DNA from: Elusimicrobiota bacterium
Lineage (GTDB): Bacteria; Elusimicrobiota; Elusimicrobia; UBA1565
DNA length: 64,000 bases
Direction: 5' to 3'
NCBI GenBank assembly: GCA_016196755.1
Contig: JACPXC010000001.1
Span: forward strand, 62,001-126,000
Shown here: positions 25,046-34,134 of the stretch, piece after piece
Layout of the letters: every line of letters starts with the position of its first letter
Position numbering within the stretch: position 1 is the first letter of the stretch
Program-made: the position numbers and the translations under genes
The notes under the pieces: generated by a model
Seen by the model: the letters and a program-made list of their open reading frames with translations, nothing else
Database searches by the model: none
Told to the model about the DNA's origin: nothing

Positions 25046-26314
25046 ATGAACCCCAAGACCATACTCGTCGCGGCGCTGGCCCTGATTCCGGCGGCCCAGA
25101 GCCCGGCTGGAGCGGCCGAGGCCGCGCGCAGCCGCAGCGTCAAGGAGGGTTCCGCCGCGGCGTTGGCCGGAGCGGCCGGCATGGTCGGCTCCCTGTCGGG
25201 GGGCGCGGCGCTGAGCGGCGGGGTCGGCGGGGCGGTGGCCGCCATCGGCGCGGCAGCGGCGCGCGCCAGCCTGATCACCCCCGAGGAGGTCGAACGTTCC
25301 ATAGAGAGAGGGCAGACCTACCTGCTCGCCAACCAGCGCGCCGACGGCAGCTGGACCGTGGGCACCGGGGCCACCTCCGCCAACACCGAGTACGTCCGCG
25401 CGGCCATCACGGCCTACGTGCTCTCGGCCTTGCGCGGCTCGAGCGCCGAAGGGGTCCAGGGGGCCATCGGCCGGGGCGAGGCCTACATCGACCAGTTCGG
25501 GGGCACCTCCACCACCACGACCAGGGAGGGTTTCGGCGGGAACACCCAGCGCCTTTACGCCCTGACCCTGGGACTCGCCAACTCGGTCTCGCGCACGCCG
25601 TCCGAGGAGAACGACATGCGCGTCAACGCCTACATCGTGGAGATATCCTCCCTGGTACGGACGACGGGCTCCACCGGCTATTATGGCGGGACCCGCCCGT
25701 CCACCTTCCAGCTCGCCATGCTGGCCGAGGCCCTGCGCGAGGCCCGCGAGGCGGGCTTCCACGTCTCGCGCCGGCTGCTTGGTACCATCCACCGCGACAT
25801 CGAGTCGGCGCGCAGCCCCGACCACGGCGGGTTCGGCTACTACACCGGAGGGCATACGGAGCGGGCCGAGGGGACGGCCTCGCGCAGCATCGCCAACGAG
25901 GTGGCCCTGGCGCGCGCCGGCCGCTCCACGCCGGCCCGGCTCACCGCGGCGCTCCAGCGGCTCATGCGGGCCCAAGGCTTGATCGGCGAGGTCGCCGCCA
26001 GCACCACCAACTTCTACTCCGGCGGGACCACCCCGCACGACCCCGCCCGCCAGAACATCGCGGCTTACTATCAGCTCTTCGGGCTCTATTGGGGGAGCGA
26101 GGCCCTGGCGGGCCTGCAGCCCGCGGAGGGTGCCGGGTACGGGCACTCCCTGGGCCGCCTCCTCATCAGCATCCAGCGGGCCGACGGCTCCTGGCGCGAC
26201 AGCCAGGTCTACGCGGGCCCGGCCTACGGCACGGCGATGGGCATCCTGTCGTTGCGCAACTGCGCCCAGGCGATCCGGCGCGGCGAGCGCGCTCGGCGCG
26301 ACTCGGCGCGTTAG
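25046..26314 (+). CDS. Secreted squalene-cyclase/prenyltransferase-type alpha/alpha-barrel protein
   Basis: A 422-residue protein with a signal peptide (MNPKTILVAALALIPAAQSPAGA) and an AGAGGA-type ribosome-binding site (AGAGGA at 25032). An Ala/Gly-rich segment precedes repeats of the squalene-hopene cyclase/prenyltransferase toroid type: LLANQRADGSW near the start, FGYYTGG in the middle, and LISIQRADGSW near the end, closing with YGTAMGILSL. The catalytic DxDD of triterpene cyclases is not visible and the protein is exported. It is therefore more likely a non-catalytic or carbohydrate-acting (alpha/alpha)6 barrel than a terpene cyclase. It stands alone between two large secreted proteins. 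Confidence 0.72.
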   Translation: MNPKTILVAALALIPAAQSPAGAAEAARSRSVKEGSAAALAGAAGMVGSLSGGAALSGGVGGAVAAIGAAAARASLITPEEVERSIERGQTYLLANQRADGSWTVGTGATSANTEYVRAAITAYVLSALRGSSAEGVQGAIGRGEAYIDQFGGTSTTTTREGFGGNTQRLYALTLGLANSVSRTPSEENDMRVNAYIVEISSLVRTTGSTGYYGGTRPSTFQLAMLAEALREAREAGFHVSRRLLGTIHRDIESARSPDHGGFGYYTGGHTERAEGTASRSIANEVALARAGRSTPARLTAALQRLMRAQGLIGEVAASTTNFYSGGTTPHDPARQNIAAYYQLFGLYWGSEALAGLQPAEGAGYGHSLGRLLISIQRADGSWRDSQVYAGPAYGTAMGILSLRNCAQAIRRGERARRDSAR

Positions 26315-26321
26315 CGTTCTA

Positions 26322-26348
26322 GGCCCTACGGGCCATTAGGCCTAGGCC
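26322..26348. repeat. Palindromic GGGCC/TAGGCCTA cluster
   Basis: GGCCC-TAC-GGGCC (26322-26334) followed by overlapping TAGGCCTA and GGCCTAGGCC palindromes. The same GGGCCTACGGGCC core recurs at about 61485-61500 next to another promoter. It could be a terminator or a small repeated intergenic element. Confidence 0.4.
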
Positions 26349-26381
26349 GATGGGCTGGTCCCGAGGTAGGCCTTACCCCAC

Positions 26382-26410
26382 TGGATAACATGGGTCTCGG
26401 CTGTTATTCT
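26382..26410 (+). promoter_or_regulatory. Putative promoter of the SecA-like giant gene
   Basis: TGGATA (26382-26387), 17 bp, TATTCT (26405-26410). AAGGGA (26421-26426) serves as the ribosome-binding site for the ATG at 26429. The -35 is weak. Confidence 0.4.
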
Positions 26411-26428
26411 GATAGGACGAAAGGGAAT

Positions 26429-29400
26429 ATGCGCCGACCCCTAGCCGCCACGCTGGCTGCCGTGCTCGCCGTCCTGGACCCGGCTTTGCACATCGGTCCC
26501 TATGCCGGCCGCCTTTTCGCCGAGGAGCCGACCCCGGCGTCCGCGGCCCCCGATCCCACCCGGCCGTCGATAGACGTCAACGAGGCCGTCGGTTTCCTCG
26601 AGACGAACAACGTGTTCCGGGGGCCCGACGACCCTCTGCGGACTTACGTGGTCGACGCCCGGACCGGCCAACTCTCGCCGATCGGCGAGGTCATCTACCT
26701 CTATCTCCGCAGCGAGACCCCCGACCGCATACGAGAAGTGGCCCCGGCCTTCGAGCAACTGCGCCAGTCCGGGCCGGCCACGCCGCGCATGCTCGACGCC
26801 GCCGGTCAGTCCCAGCAGGACCTGCAGACCCGCTTCGCCGACTTGCTCCAGGTCTTTAACGGCGGCTCTCCCGGGGGGGGCGGCGGCGGCCCGGGCAGCA
26901 GCCCGTTCGCCCAGAACGCCCTGCTCAGCGTTTCCTTCGACGGGGCCGCGCGGGCGCGCGGCGAGCCTGAGTACACCCAGATCGAGACCGACGATTCCTA
27001 CGTGTTCATGGACCGCGAAGGGGTGGCGGTGCGGATGGCCAAGAACTGGGCCTGCCGCCACCAGAGCTGGGATCCCAGCGCCGAGCCGTACCTCATGAAC
27101 CGCCAGCAGTTCACCACCTTCCAGACCGAGAAGGAGGCCTCCGGCGAATGGGAGCAGTGGGCCTGCGGCGAGCAGGGCGGCGTCACGATCTTCAGCCGCG
27201 ACATCCAGAAGTCCCAGAAGGCGATGAACGCCTCGGCGACCAAGCCTTCCTGCGCCCCGCGGGTGCCCGAGACCGGCCGCTACAACGTCGAGATGCTCGA
27301 GTACAGCGCCTGCCTGCTCTCCAAGGACGTGGAGCGCTCGCGCTACGGCTACAAGGTCGACCTCCTGGTCAAGCTGGCCACCATGTTGGGCGAGCATCCC
27401 AGCGAGGAGATGATCCTGCGCCAGACCGACCGCCTGCTGGCCGAGTACGAGGCCAAGGCCAAGAACACCAACATCAACCTCGACGACCAGCATTGCGGCC
27501 GCAAGGTGACCACGGCTTGGGACGCGGCCACCTGCAAGCTCAAGGAACGCGACGACTACGTCAAGAAGTCCGAGGAGTTCCTGATCGCCTATCAGCAGCG
27601 CATCAACGCCTACAAGACCCGAGAGGTCATCACCCAGGCCGAGATCCAGGGCCTGCAGGCCGACGAGGCGCTGGTCAAGAAGTTCCTGACCCTGGCCTAC
27701 CTCGAGGCCCAGCGCGGGCAGGCCTATACCCAGCTCGAGGGGATTAGCTGGGAGTCCTTCAAGAACGAGTCGGGGCAATGGATAACGCGCGCCGTCACCG
27801 ACTCCCCCGATTCCAAGGCCCTGCGCGAGGCGCTCGAGAAGCTCTACCCGGACCCGACGGCCAGGGCCAACTACCTGGCCCAGGGCGGCGAGATCGCGCG
27901 GCGGGTCGAGCGTCTGCTCCGGGCTTACGACCGGATCAAGGAGGAGCTGCTCCGGACCGACCACGCCGGCTCGATGGGGGTCGTCCAAGGCGCTCTATCG
28001 TCCACGCAGCGCGAGTTGGGCGAGGTCGGGCTCGACGCCCGCCTCTTCACCAGCGTCCCGATCATGACCCACCTCGGCAACGAGGAGAACTCCGGCTGGT
28101 CGCGCTCGACCTACTACGGCGTCGCGAAGGGCATCAACTGGATCAGCGGCCTGTGGGGCGGCGACGCGCTGGGAGGCTACATCCAGCAGCGCGACGACCT
28201 CGGGCGCTACGTCCCCGCTATGCATAACGTCGCCGCCCTCATCGGGAGCGGGGATTTCGCCGGGGCGCGCGAGGCGATGCTGAGCGTCGACCCCAACGCG
28301 CAGCGCACCCATTGGCAGGTCGAAGCGGGCTCCACCGGCGACGACCCCTCGCGGACCGAGCGCACGGAGACGATGTTCCGCAAGATCAACCAGACCGTCA
28401 CCAGCCTGATGTCGACCCACATGTGGGTCGACATCGGGCGCGACATCGTGGTCTCGAGCATCGTCCTGGCCGTCGCCGCCCCCGCGGCCGCGGCGGTACT
28501 CAGCGGCATCGCCAAGGCCGCCTACACGGTGGCCAACATCGCGGCTCAGGGCGGCAAGCTCGCCAAGACCGCGGCCTTCTTCGCCCGCATCGTGGGCGGG
28601 GTGGCCGAGCACGGCGCGATCCGCCTGAACTCGCTGACTCCCGCGGCCAACACCCTGCGCCAGAAGACCATGTGGGGTCGCGTCCTGGCCGCCACGGCGA
28701 TCCGCGGCATCAACGCCGGGGTCCGCCACGGCGTGTTCGCGTTGGGGATGTCGGGCGGGGTCTCCGGCGGGATCAACTGGGCCAGCCACGAGTTCAGCCC
28801 CAACTCGGGCTACACGAGCGGCGCCCACGCATTTTCGGAAGGCTACAAGTCGGGCGCTAAGTGGGGCGCCGCCAACGGCTGGGTCCTCTACTTCGGCTTG
28901 CCCTCGACGGCCTTCGAGGAGAGCTTCCTGACCAACGCGGCCAGCTCGCTGGCCAACCGAGGCGTGCTCGGCAACGGCGTCTCGCTGATCCAGCGCGGCT
29001 GGACCGCCTTGGGCGGCAAGAGCGCCGGCAACTGGGGCGACCGCTTCCTGGGCTGGATGATGAGCAAAGGCGGCACGGCCGGCACCGTCTTCGGCACCAC
29101 GGTGTCGATGGGTGACCAGTTCGCCAAGTACTACGTCTTCAACAAGGGCGTGGAGTCGATCGCCTACCACGCCTCGTACCAGTTCAACTCCGTCGACTCC
29201 GGCGACGTGGAGCGCCGCATCAAGCGCGCCCAGGCCGCCGGCATGCACGCCATGGAGATGCCCTACTGGGCCCTGATCCCGACCTTCTCGGCCAGGACCG
29301 CGCAGGCCGTCGAGCAGAGCCAGCACAGCCAGCAGGGGTTCGCCGAGTACAAGAAAGCGGGCGAGCTCGACCGCATCGCCAACGCCGCCGCCGACATCGC

Positions 29401-32400
29401 CGTGCTGCCGCTCAAGAACGCTCCCCAGCGCCCGTTCCTCACCCGGCTCTTCGAGTTCAACCTGATGGAGGCCACGGGCCAGAAGGGCGAGTTCAAGGTC
29501 ACCAAGGACATGAAGTACGACGCGATCCGCCTCGAGCTCGAGCGCTCGGTGACCAACAACGGCCGCCAGCCGGCCAACCCGTACGAGTACTACCGCATCA
29601 GCCAGATGGAGCGCGGGACGCACGACCGTCTGCACATCACCGAGGAGGTCCGCGACCAGGCCCAGGGGCTCTTCGAGACGGCGGTCCTCGAGAGCCCGGC
29701 CCTGGCGCGGCGCATCATGTCCGCCCAGCCGGGCTCGCGGCTCGACGGCTTCGGCCTGGTGCGTCTCGGCCACCAGGAGGAGGTGGCCCGGGTCCTCTTC
29801 ATCCAAAACCGCGGCGGCAAATCGGTGCCCGCCGCCGAACTGGCTCAGGCCAGGGCCATCCTCGAGCCCTACCTCAAGTCCGAGGAACACGTCACCGGCA
29901 AGGCCGCCGAGATGCTCACGGCCCTGTCGAAGAACACGAACCCCACGCCGGTCTACCAGAAGTTCGTCGACGGGATGCTCGAGCGCACCCAGACCTGGAA
30001 GGCGGAAGGGGGCACGAAGTACATGGACCTGGTCGCCGAGTTCCGCACCGGCGCGAAGAACTCGGCGATGGCGCCCCACGAGCTCAACGTCATCACGAAG
30101 ATGATGGACTTCCTCGAGGCCATCCAGACGCGCTTTACCACCTTCAACCAGGTCGGGACCGCCAGCGGCCGGGCCCAGCGCGCCCTGAGCGCGCTGTTGA
30201 CCGAGGCCAAGGGCGGGGGGGCCGCGAGTCCCTTGGTGGCCAAGACTATCGACGGGATGCTCTCGAAGCTCTCCTCCTGGCGCAACGAACATCCCAGCCT
30301 CGAGACCGCGGTGGGCAAGACCTACTACGAGATGGTCAACAAGATCAAACAGGAGGTCGAAGGCCTCAGAAAGAAGCTCAGCCCCGGCGACCATGGTCTT
30401 CTCGAGACGGCCGTCAAGGACCTGGAGGCCGCGCCTTCGCTCCTGCGCGACGCGAAGGGCGGGAGCCTGCCCGGCTGGCGCCCGGAGCAGTTCGAAGGCT
30501 TGATGCACTTCCTGCACTCGGTGGCCAAGGACGGGGCCAACACCTCGGAGGTCATCCGCACCTTCCTCCTCATGAAGACCGGCGGCGGCAAGACCCTGCT
30601 GGCTTACGAGGGCCTCCTGCCGGTGGCCGAGGCCGACTCCGGCCTGCACGGCGGCAAGAAGCTCAAGACCATCTTCCTGACCGTGCAGTCGAACCTGGAG
30701 TCCCAGGCCCGGCTCGAGTTCCGCTCGATGAAGAAGCTCCTGAGCGACCTGACGATCGACACCTGGGAGGGATTTAAGTCCAAGATCGCCCAGAACAAGC
30801 TCGAGAACAAGGGCGGGGCCGAGGACTACTGGATCCTGGGCGACGAGATGGACGGAGCGGCGCTCCAGCCCGCGCTGACCATCGGCGAGACCACGGCCGG
30901 CATCGGGCGCGAGAACTCGGGCTATCGCCTGCTCAAGAGCATCACCGAGCGCATGAAGGAGCTCCTCGACCGCGGGCCGGCCGAGGTGCGCAAGCTCATC
31001 TCCTCGGACGCCCGCCGCCAGCAGACCCTGGTCGACACGATGGCGCCGAGCGAGACCCAGGCCAAGCTCCGCGGCACCACCGAGGAGCTCGTCTCGCTCT
31101 CCGAGCGCATGACCCAACTGCAGAAGCGCGGCGACATGGCGGGCCTCGAGGGCCTGGCCAAGCGCGTCGAGAAGGTCCTCACGAACCAGCGCGAACTGCT
31201 CCGGGGGGCCGACCCGGCCGTGTCGACCGGCGTCCTCGAGGCCGGCTCGCGCATCTCCGAGACGGTGCGCAACCGCGGCGCGGTGGGCCGCTCGGACTGG
31301 AAGCAGGTCAAGGTCCGCTTCGCCGACATGCTGCGCGAGCAGGAGGCCGTCCTCGCCCAGACCGCGCCGCTAGGCGAGAAGCAGGCCGCGGCCCTGCGGC
31401 GCGTGGCCAAGGTCCAGCGCGAGGCCGGCAACGTCACCGAGGCGGCCAAGCTCGAGGCCCGCGCCAGCAAGATCATCGCCGAGACCGCCGAGGCGCGCGC
31501 CGGCATCGAGAGCAACGCCAGGGCCTTCAAGGACCTTCTGCGCGAGGGCAAGCCGGGCTGGGAGCAGGCCGCGCGCAAGCTGGTCTCCGAGCGCTCCTCC
31601 CTCGTCGAGCGCTCCGTGGTCAAGGAGAACCCGATCTACGAGGTCTTCCGCCGCATGCGCGAGGACATGTACCAGCTCGTGCACTCCAAGACCCGCGTCA
31701 CCCAGACCTCGGAACGCCTGGCCACGACCCCCGAGCGCACCGCTCAGACCCTGGAGGTTGCGGCCGACGTGTTCTCGATCCCGCGCCAGAAGCTCCTCAC
31801 CGAGGCCGCGGCGCTGCGGCAAGAGGCTCATGGCAAACCGCCGGCCGAGGCCCGGACCCTCCTCGAGCGGGCCGACAAGCTGACCGAACGGGCGAATTCG
31901 AAGGCCCCGGCCTACCAACTGGCCGAGAGCCTGCGCCGTGAGGCCGTCGGCAAGCCGCCCGCCGAGGCCCAGGCCCTCGTGCGCCGGGCGTCGGAGATCA
32001 TCACCCATGCCGACGCCCGGGCCGCCTCCCTGCGCGCCCAGGCCGCCGAGGCCCGCCAGCGGATCGGCCAGCCGCTCAACGCCGAGCAGCAGGCCGCCGT
32101 CGAGGCGCGCGCCCAGGCCCATGAGAAGCTGATGAGCGCCGAGCGGAAGGTGATCCTGATCAAGAGTGAGCTCCGGCTGGCGGGCTCAAAGCCCGCGGCC
32201 GAGCTCCACCAGGCTCTGAAGGCCGCCGAGTCCGAGGCGGCGCGCTGGCGCGCCGACTACAAGAAGGTCAACGACGTGGTCAACGCCTCCGAGGCCAGCC
32301 GCGCCCAGGCCGCCCAGTCCATCCTCACCGAGCTCAAGCTCGAGACCGCGCGAGCCGGCGAGGCCTGGGCCCAGCGCCTGCAGGGCCTCAAGGGCCTCGA

Positions 32401-34045
32401 GGCCGACGCTCTGCGCCGCGCCCTCTCCGGCCTCGAGCGCTCCTTCGAGAATCAGGCCAAGGCCCTGGAGTGGACGCCTCAGCGCGCGGTGGACGTCCTC
32501 CAGCGCCGGATCACCGGCGTCTCGGCCACCGAGTACGTCTCGCGGCTGGCCCTGCAGTACACCGGCCTGCAATGGGTGATGTCCAAGGTCCCCGGCCTCC
32601 GGTCCCTGGGCTGGTCTAAGTGGATGACGGCCCACGAGGTCGGCCTCACGCGGACCTACGCCCAGGAGCTCATGTGGGGGTTCATGTTCGACCCGTTCAT
32701 ACCCCCCCAGGTCCGCTGGAAGATGCTGTGGACGATGGGCTCCTCGCTCCTGTGGCCGCGCGGGATCACCGGCCGCGGCACGAGCTGGGTCCTGACCGAG
32801 CTCCTCAACCTCGCCACGGGCTACACCGACAACGCGGCCAACATCCGCGTCGACAACATCACCGGCAAGGTGAACGCCATCCACAACGGGCAGTGGTTCG
32901 AGTCGATGGACACCCCGACGCGGCGCTATTGGGAGCTCGAGTACAACACCGACCTGACCCTGCCCTACGAGCACAAGACCCAGGTCACCCTCAACGACTT
33001 CGTCCGCGACAACCTCAACGCCCGCTTCGTCGGCTTCTCCGGCACCGCCGGCCCGCGCTTCCGGGAGTACCTCGGCAACTACAAGGTCGAGATCGCCGGC
33101 GTGGGCTCGGCGTCGGTCAAGGATGTGCTGCTCAAGCTCCACGAGGGCCCCGGCGGGAAGCTCACCGAGATAGGCAACGCGGTGCGCGAGGCGCTGTCCC
33201 ACGACGCGGCGATGCTCGCGGCGGGAAAGCAGGCCGACGCCCTCGTGGTCCTCAGCCTCCCGGACACCCGCACGGTCAAGGCGGTCCGAAAGTACCTGCT
33301 CCGGATGAAGATCCTGACCCCGGACCAGATCTCGATGGTCTTCTCCGACGCCGAGCTCCTGCGCGTCAACCGGCCGGAGGCCAACGTCGCCCAGCAGATG
33401 AACCTCGGCGGGCTCAAGGATGGCAAGGTCAAGCTGCTTATCCTCGACACCCGGGTCGGCGGACGCGGCCTCGACCTCGACTTCAAGGGCTATCGCAACC
33501 CCCGTCCGGACCAGTTCGGCGGCTATTTCGACTTCAACATGCTGGTCATCGACCCGCAGTTCGCCAGCGAGGCCCACTTCCTGCAGGCTCAGGGCCGCAT
33601 CGACCTCGGCCGCGTGTACTCGAGCCTCGACCCGAGCCGCTCCTTCCACCCCGAGGCGGCGGTGCGCCGGTTCTCGATGGTCCTGGACCTGCAGACCGCG
33701 ATGCGCGACCCGGTGTTCATGCGGATGCTGCGCACGGAGCCGATCTTCCAGCAGCTGCGGGCCCACCCGCGGGTCGTCGAGATCGCCTTCTCCAACGGCC
33801 GCTTCACGCCGAGCTGGGCCGACATCAACGCCTTCGTCGCCGAGTCGCGCGCCAACGGGCGCGAGGGATTTGTCACCGAGCTTTACGAGGGGACCGTCCG
33901 CAAGTACCTCGCCGAGAAGCAGACCCAGATCGAGCTCGACCAGCTGCGCTCGTCGGGAGTCCTCCAGGACGCCGGGAGCTTCGACCCCTCGCTCTACGGC
34001 CTGCAGCCCGTCGTGCCGGGCACCCTCTACCCCGGCGGCTTCTGA
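26429..34045 (+). CDS. Giant membrane-anchored protein with a SecA-derived motor
   Basis: A 2,538-residue protein. The start is the ATG at 26429, after AAGGGA and giving a signal peptide (MRRPLAATLAAVLAVLDPALH); the track start is 13 codons upstream. A predicted extracytoplasmic region with several Cys runs to about 665. A membrane helix (VVSSIVLAVAAPAAAAVL, about 672-690) and a long helical region follow. A SecA-like motor comes next: Walker A MKTGGGKT (1382-1389), Walker B DEMD (1472-1475), SGTAG (2204-2208) after a SecA-like stretch, TRVGGRG (2341-2347) in place of SecA NMAGRG, and QAQGR (2386-2390) in place of QLRGR. About 730 residues, largely coiled coil, replace the substrate-binding insertion of about 180. 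If the signal and helix give type I topology, the motor is cytoplasmic. Confidence 0.82.
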   Translation: MRRPLAATLAAVLAVLDPALHIGPYAGRLFAEEPTPASAAPDPTRPSIDVNEAVGFLETNNVFRGPDDPLRTYVVDARTGQLSPIGEVIYLYLRSETPDRIREVAPAFEQLRQSGPATPRMLDAAGQSQQDLQTRFADLLQVFNGGSPGGGGGGPGSSPFAQNALLSVSFDGAARARGEPEYTQIETDDSYVFMDREGVAVRMAKNWACRHQSWDPSAEPYLMNRQQFTTFQTEKEASGEWEQWACGEQGGVTIFSRDIQKSQKAMNASATKPSCAPRVPETGRYNVEMLEYSACLLSKDVERSRYGYKVDLLVKLATMLGEHPSEEMILRQTDRLLAEYEAKAKNTNINLDDQHCGRKVTTAWDAATCKLKERDDYVKKSEEFLIAYQQRINAYKTREVITQAEIQGLQADEALVKKFLTLAYLEAQRGQAYTQLEGISWESFKNESGQWITRAVTDSPDSKALREALEKLYPDPTARANYLAQGGEIARRVERLLRAYDRIKEELLRTDHAGSMGVVQGALSSTQRELGEVGLDARLFTSVPIMTHLGNEENSGWSRSTYYGVAKGINWISGLWGGDALGGYIQQRDDLGRYVPAMHNVAALIGSGDFAGAREAMLSVDPNAQRTHWQVEAGSTGDDPSRTERTETMFRKINQTVTSLMSTHMWVDIGRDIVVSSIVLAVAAPAAAAVLSGIAKAAYTVANIAAQGGKLAKTAAFFARIVGGVAEHGAIRLNSLTPAANTLRQKTMWGRVLAATAIRGINAGVRHGVFALGMSGGVSGGINWASHEFSPNSGYTSGAHAFSEGYKSGAKWGAANGWVLYFGLPSTAFEESFLTNAASSLANRGVLGNGVSLIQRGWTALGGKSAGNWGDRFLGWMMSKGGTAGTVFGTTVSMGDQFAKYYVFNKGVESIAYHASYQFNSVDSGDVERRIKRAQAAGMHAMEMPYWALIPTFSARTAQAVEQSQHSQQGFAEYKKAGELDRIANAAADIAVLPLKNAPQRPFLTRLFEFNLMEATGQKGEFKVTKDMKYDAIRLELERSVTNNGRQPANPYEYYRISQMERGTHDRLHITEEVRDQAQGLFETAVLESPALARRIMSAQPGSRLDGFGLVRLGHQEEVARVLFIQNRGGKSVPAAELAQARAILEPYLKSEEHVTGKAAEMLTALSKNTNPTPVYQKFVDGMLERTQTWKAEGGTKYMDLVAEFRTGAKNSAMAPHELNVITKMMDFLEAIQTRFTTFNQVGTASGRAQRALSALLTEAKGGGAASPLVAKTIDGMLSKLSSWRNEHPSLETAVGKTYYEMVNKIKQEVEGLRKKLSPGDHGLLETAVKDLEAAPSLLRDAKGGSLPGWRPEQFEGLMHFLHSVAKDGANTSEVIRTFLLMKTGGGKTLLAYEGLLPVAEADSGLHGGKKLKTIFLTVQSNLESQARLEFRSMKKLLSDLTIDTWEGFKSKIAQNKLENKGGAEDYWILGDEMDGAALQPALTIGETTAGIGRENSGYRLLKSITERMKELLDRGPAEVRKLISSDARRQQTLVDTMAPSETQAKLRGTTEELVSLSERMTQLQKRGDMAGLEGLAKRVEKVLTNQRELLRGADPAVSTGVLEAGSRISETVRNRGAVGRSDWKQVKVRFADMLREQEAVLAQTAPLGEKQAAALRRVAKVQREAGNVTEAAKLEARASKIIAETAEARAGIESNARAFKDLLREGKPGWEQAARKLVSERSSLVERSVVKENPIYEVFRRMREDMYQLVHSKTRVTQTSERLATTPERTAQTLEVAADVFSIPRQKLLTEAAALRQEAHGKPPAEARTLLERADKLTERANSKAPAYQLAESLRREAVGKPPAEAQALVRRASEIITHADARAASLRAQAAEARQRIGQPLNAEQQAAVEARAQAHEKLMSAERKVILIKSELRLAGSKPAAELHQALKAAESEAARWRADYKKVNDVVNASEASRAQAAQSILTELKLETARAGEAWAQRLQGLKGLEADALRRALSGLERSFENQAKALEWTPQRAVDVLQRRITGVSATEYVSRLALQYTGLQWVMSKVPGLRSLGWSKWMTAHEVGLTRTYAQELMWGFMFDPFIPPQVRWKMLWTMGSSLLWPRGITGRGTSWVLTELLNLATGYTDNAANIRVDNITGKVNAIHNGQWFESMDTPTRRYWELEYNTDLTLPYEHKTQVTLNDFVRDNLNARFVGFSGTAGPRFREYLGNYKVEIAGVGSASVKDVLLKLHEGPGGKLTEIGNAVREALSHDAAMLAAGKQADALVVLSLPDTRTVKAVRKYLLRMKILTPDQISMVFSDAELLRVNRPEANVAQQMNLGGLKDGKVKLLILDTRVGGRGLDLDFKGYRNPRPDQFGGYFDFNMLVIDPQFASEAHFLQAQGRIDLGRVYSSLDPSRSFHPEAAVRRFSMVLDLQTAMRDPVFMRMLRTEPIFQQLRAHPRVVEIAFSNGRFTPSWADINAFVAESRANGREGFVTELYEGTVRKYLAEKQTQIELDQLRSSGVLQDAGSFDPSLYGLQPVVPGTLYPGGF

Positions 34046-34054
34046 TCGGTGTGA

Positions 34055-34123
34055 TCGGTGTCAGTTGTTGAATAGTTGAATTGTTGCTTCGCAACAATTC
34101 AACTATTCAACAACTGACACCGA
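34055..34123. terminator. Perfect 33-bp inverted repeat between convergent genes
   Basis: Arms 34055-34087 and 34091-34123 are perfectly complementary around a TTC loop. The stem is AT-rich (GAATAGTTGAATTGTTGC in its inner part), unlike the high-GC surroundings. It is flanked by short direct repeats, CGGTGT on the left and ACACCGACTA on the right. The position between two convergent stop codons fits a bidirectional terminator, but such a long perfect stem also resembles a REP- or MITE-type mobile palindrome. Confidence 0.85.
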
Positions 34124-34134
34124 CTAGACACCGA

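Noticed and set aside
25046-26314. Hopanoid/squalene cyclase assignment, to be joined with the SDR and radical SAM genes as a hopanoid cluster
   Set aside because: The protein is exported and lacks a visible catalytic motif, and the radical SAM proteins do not show HpnH-specific signatures, so a hopanoid locus is not supported.
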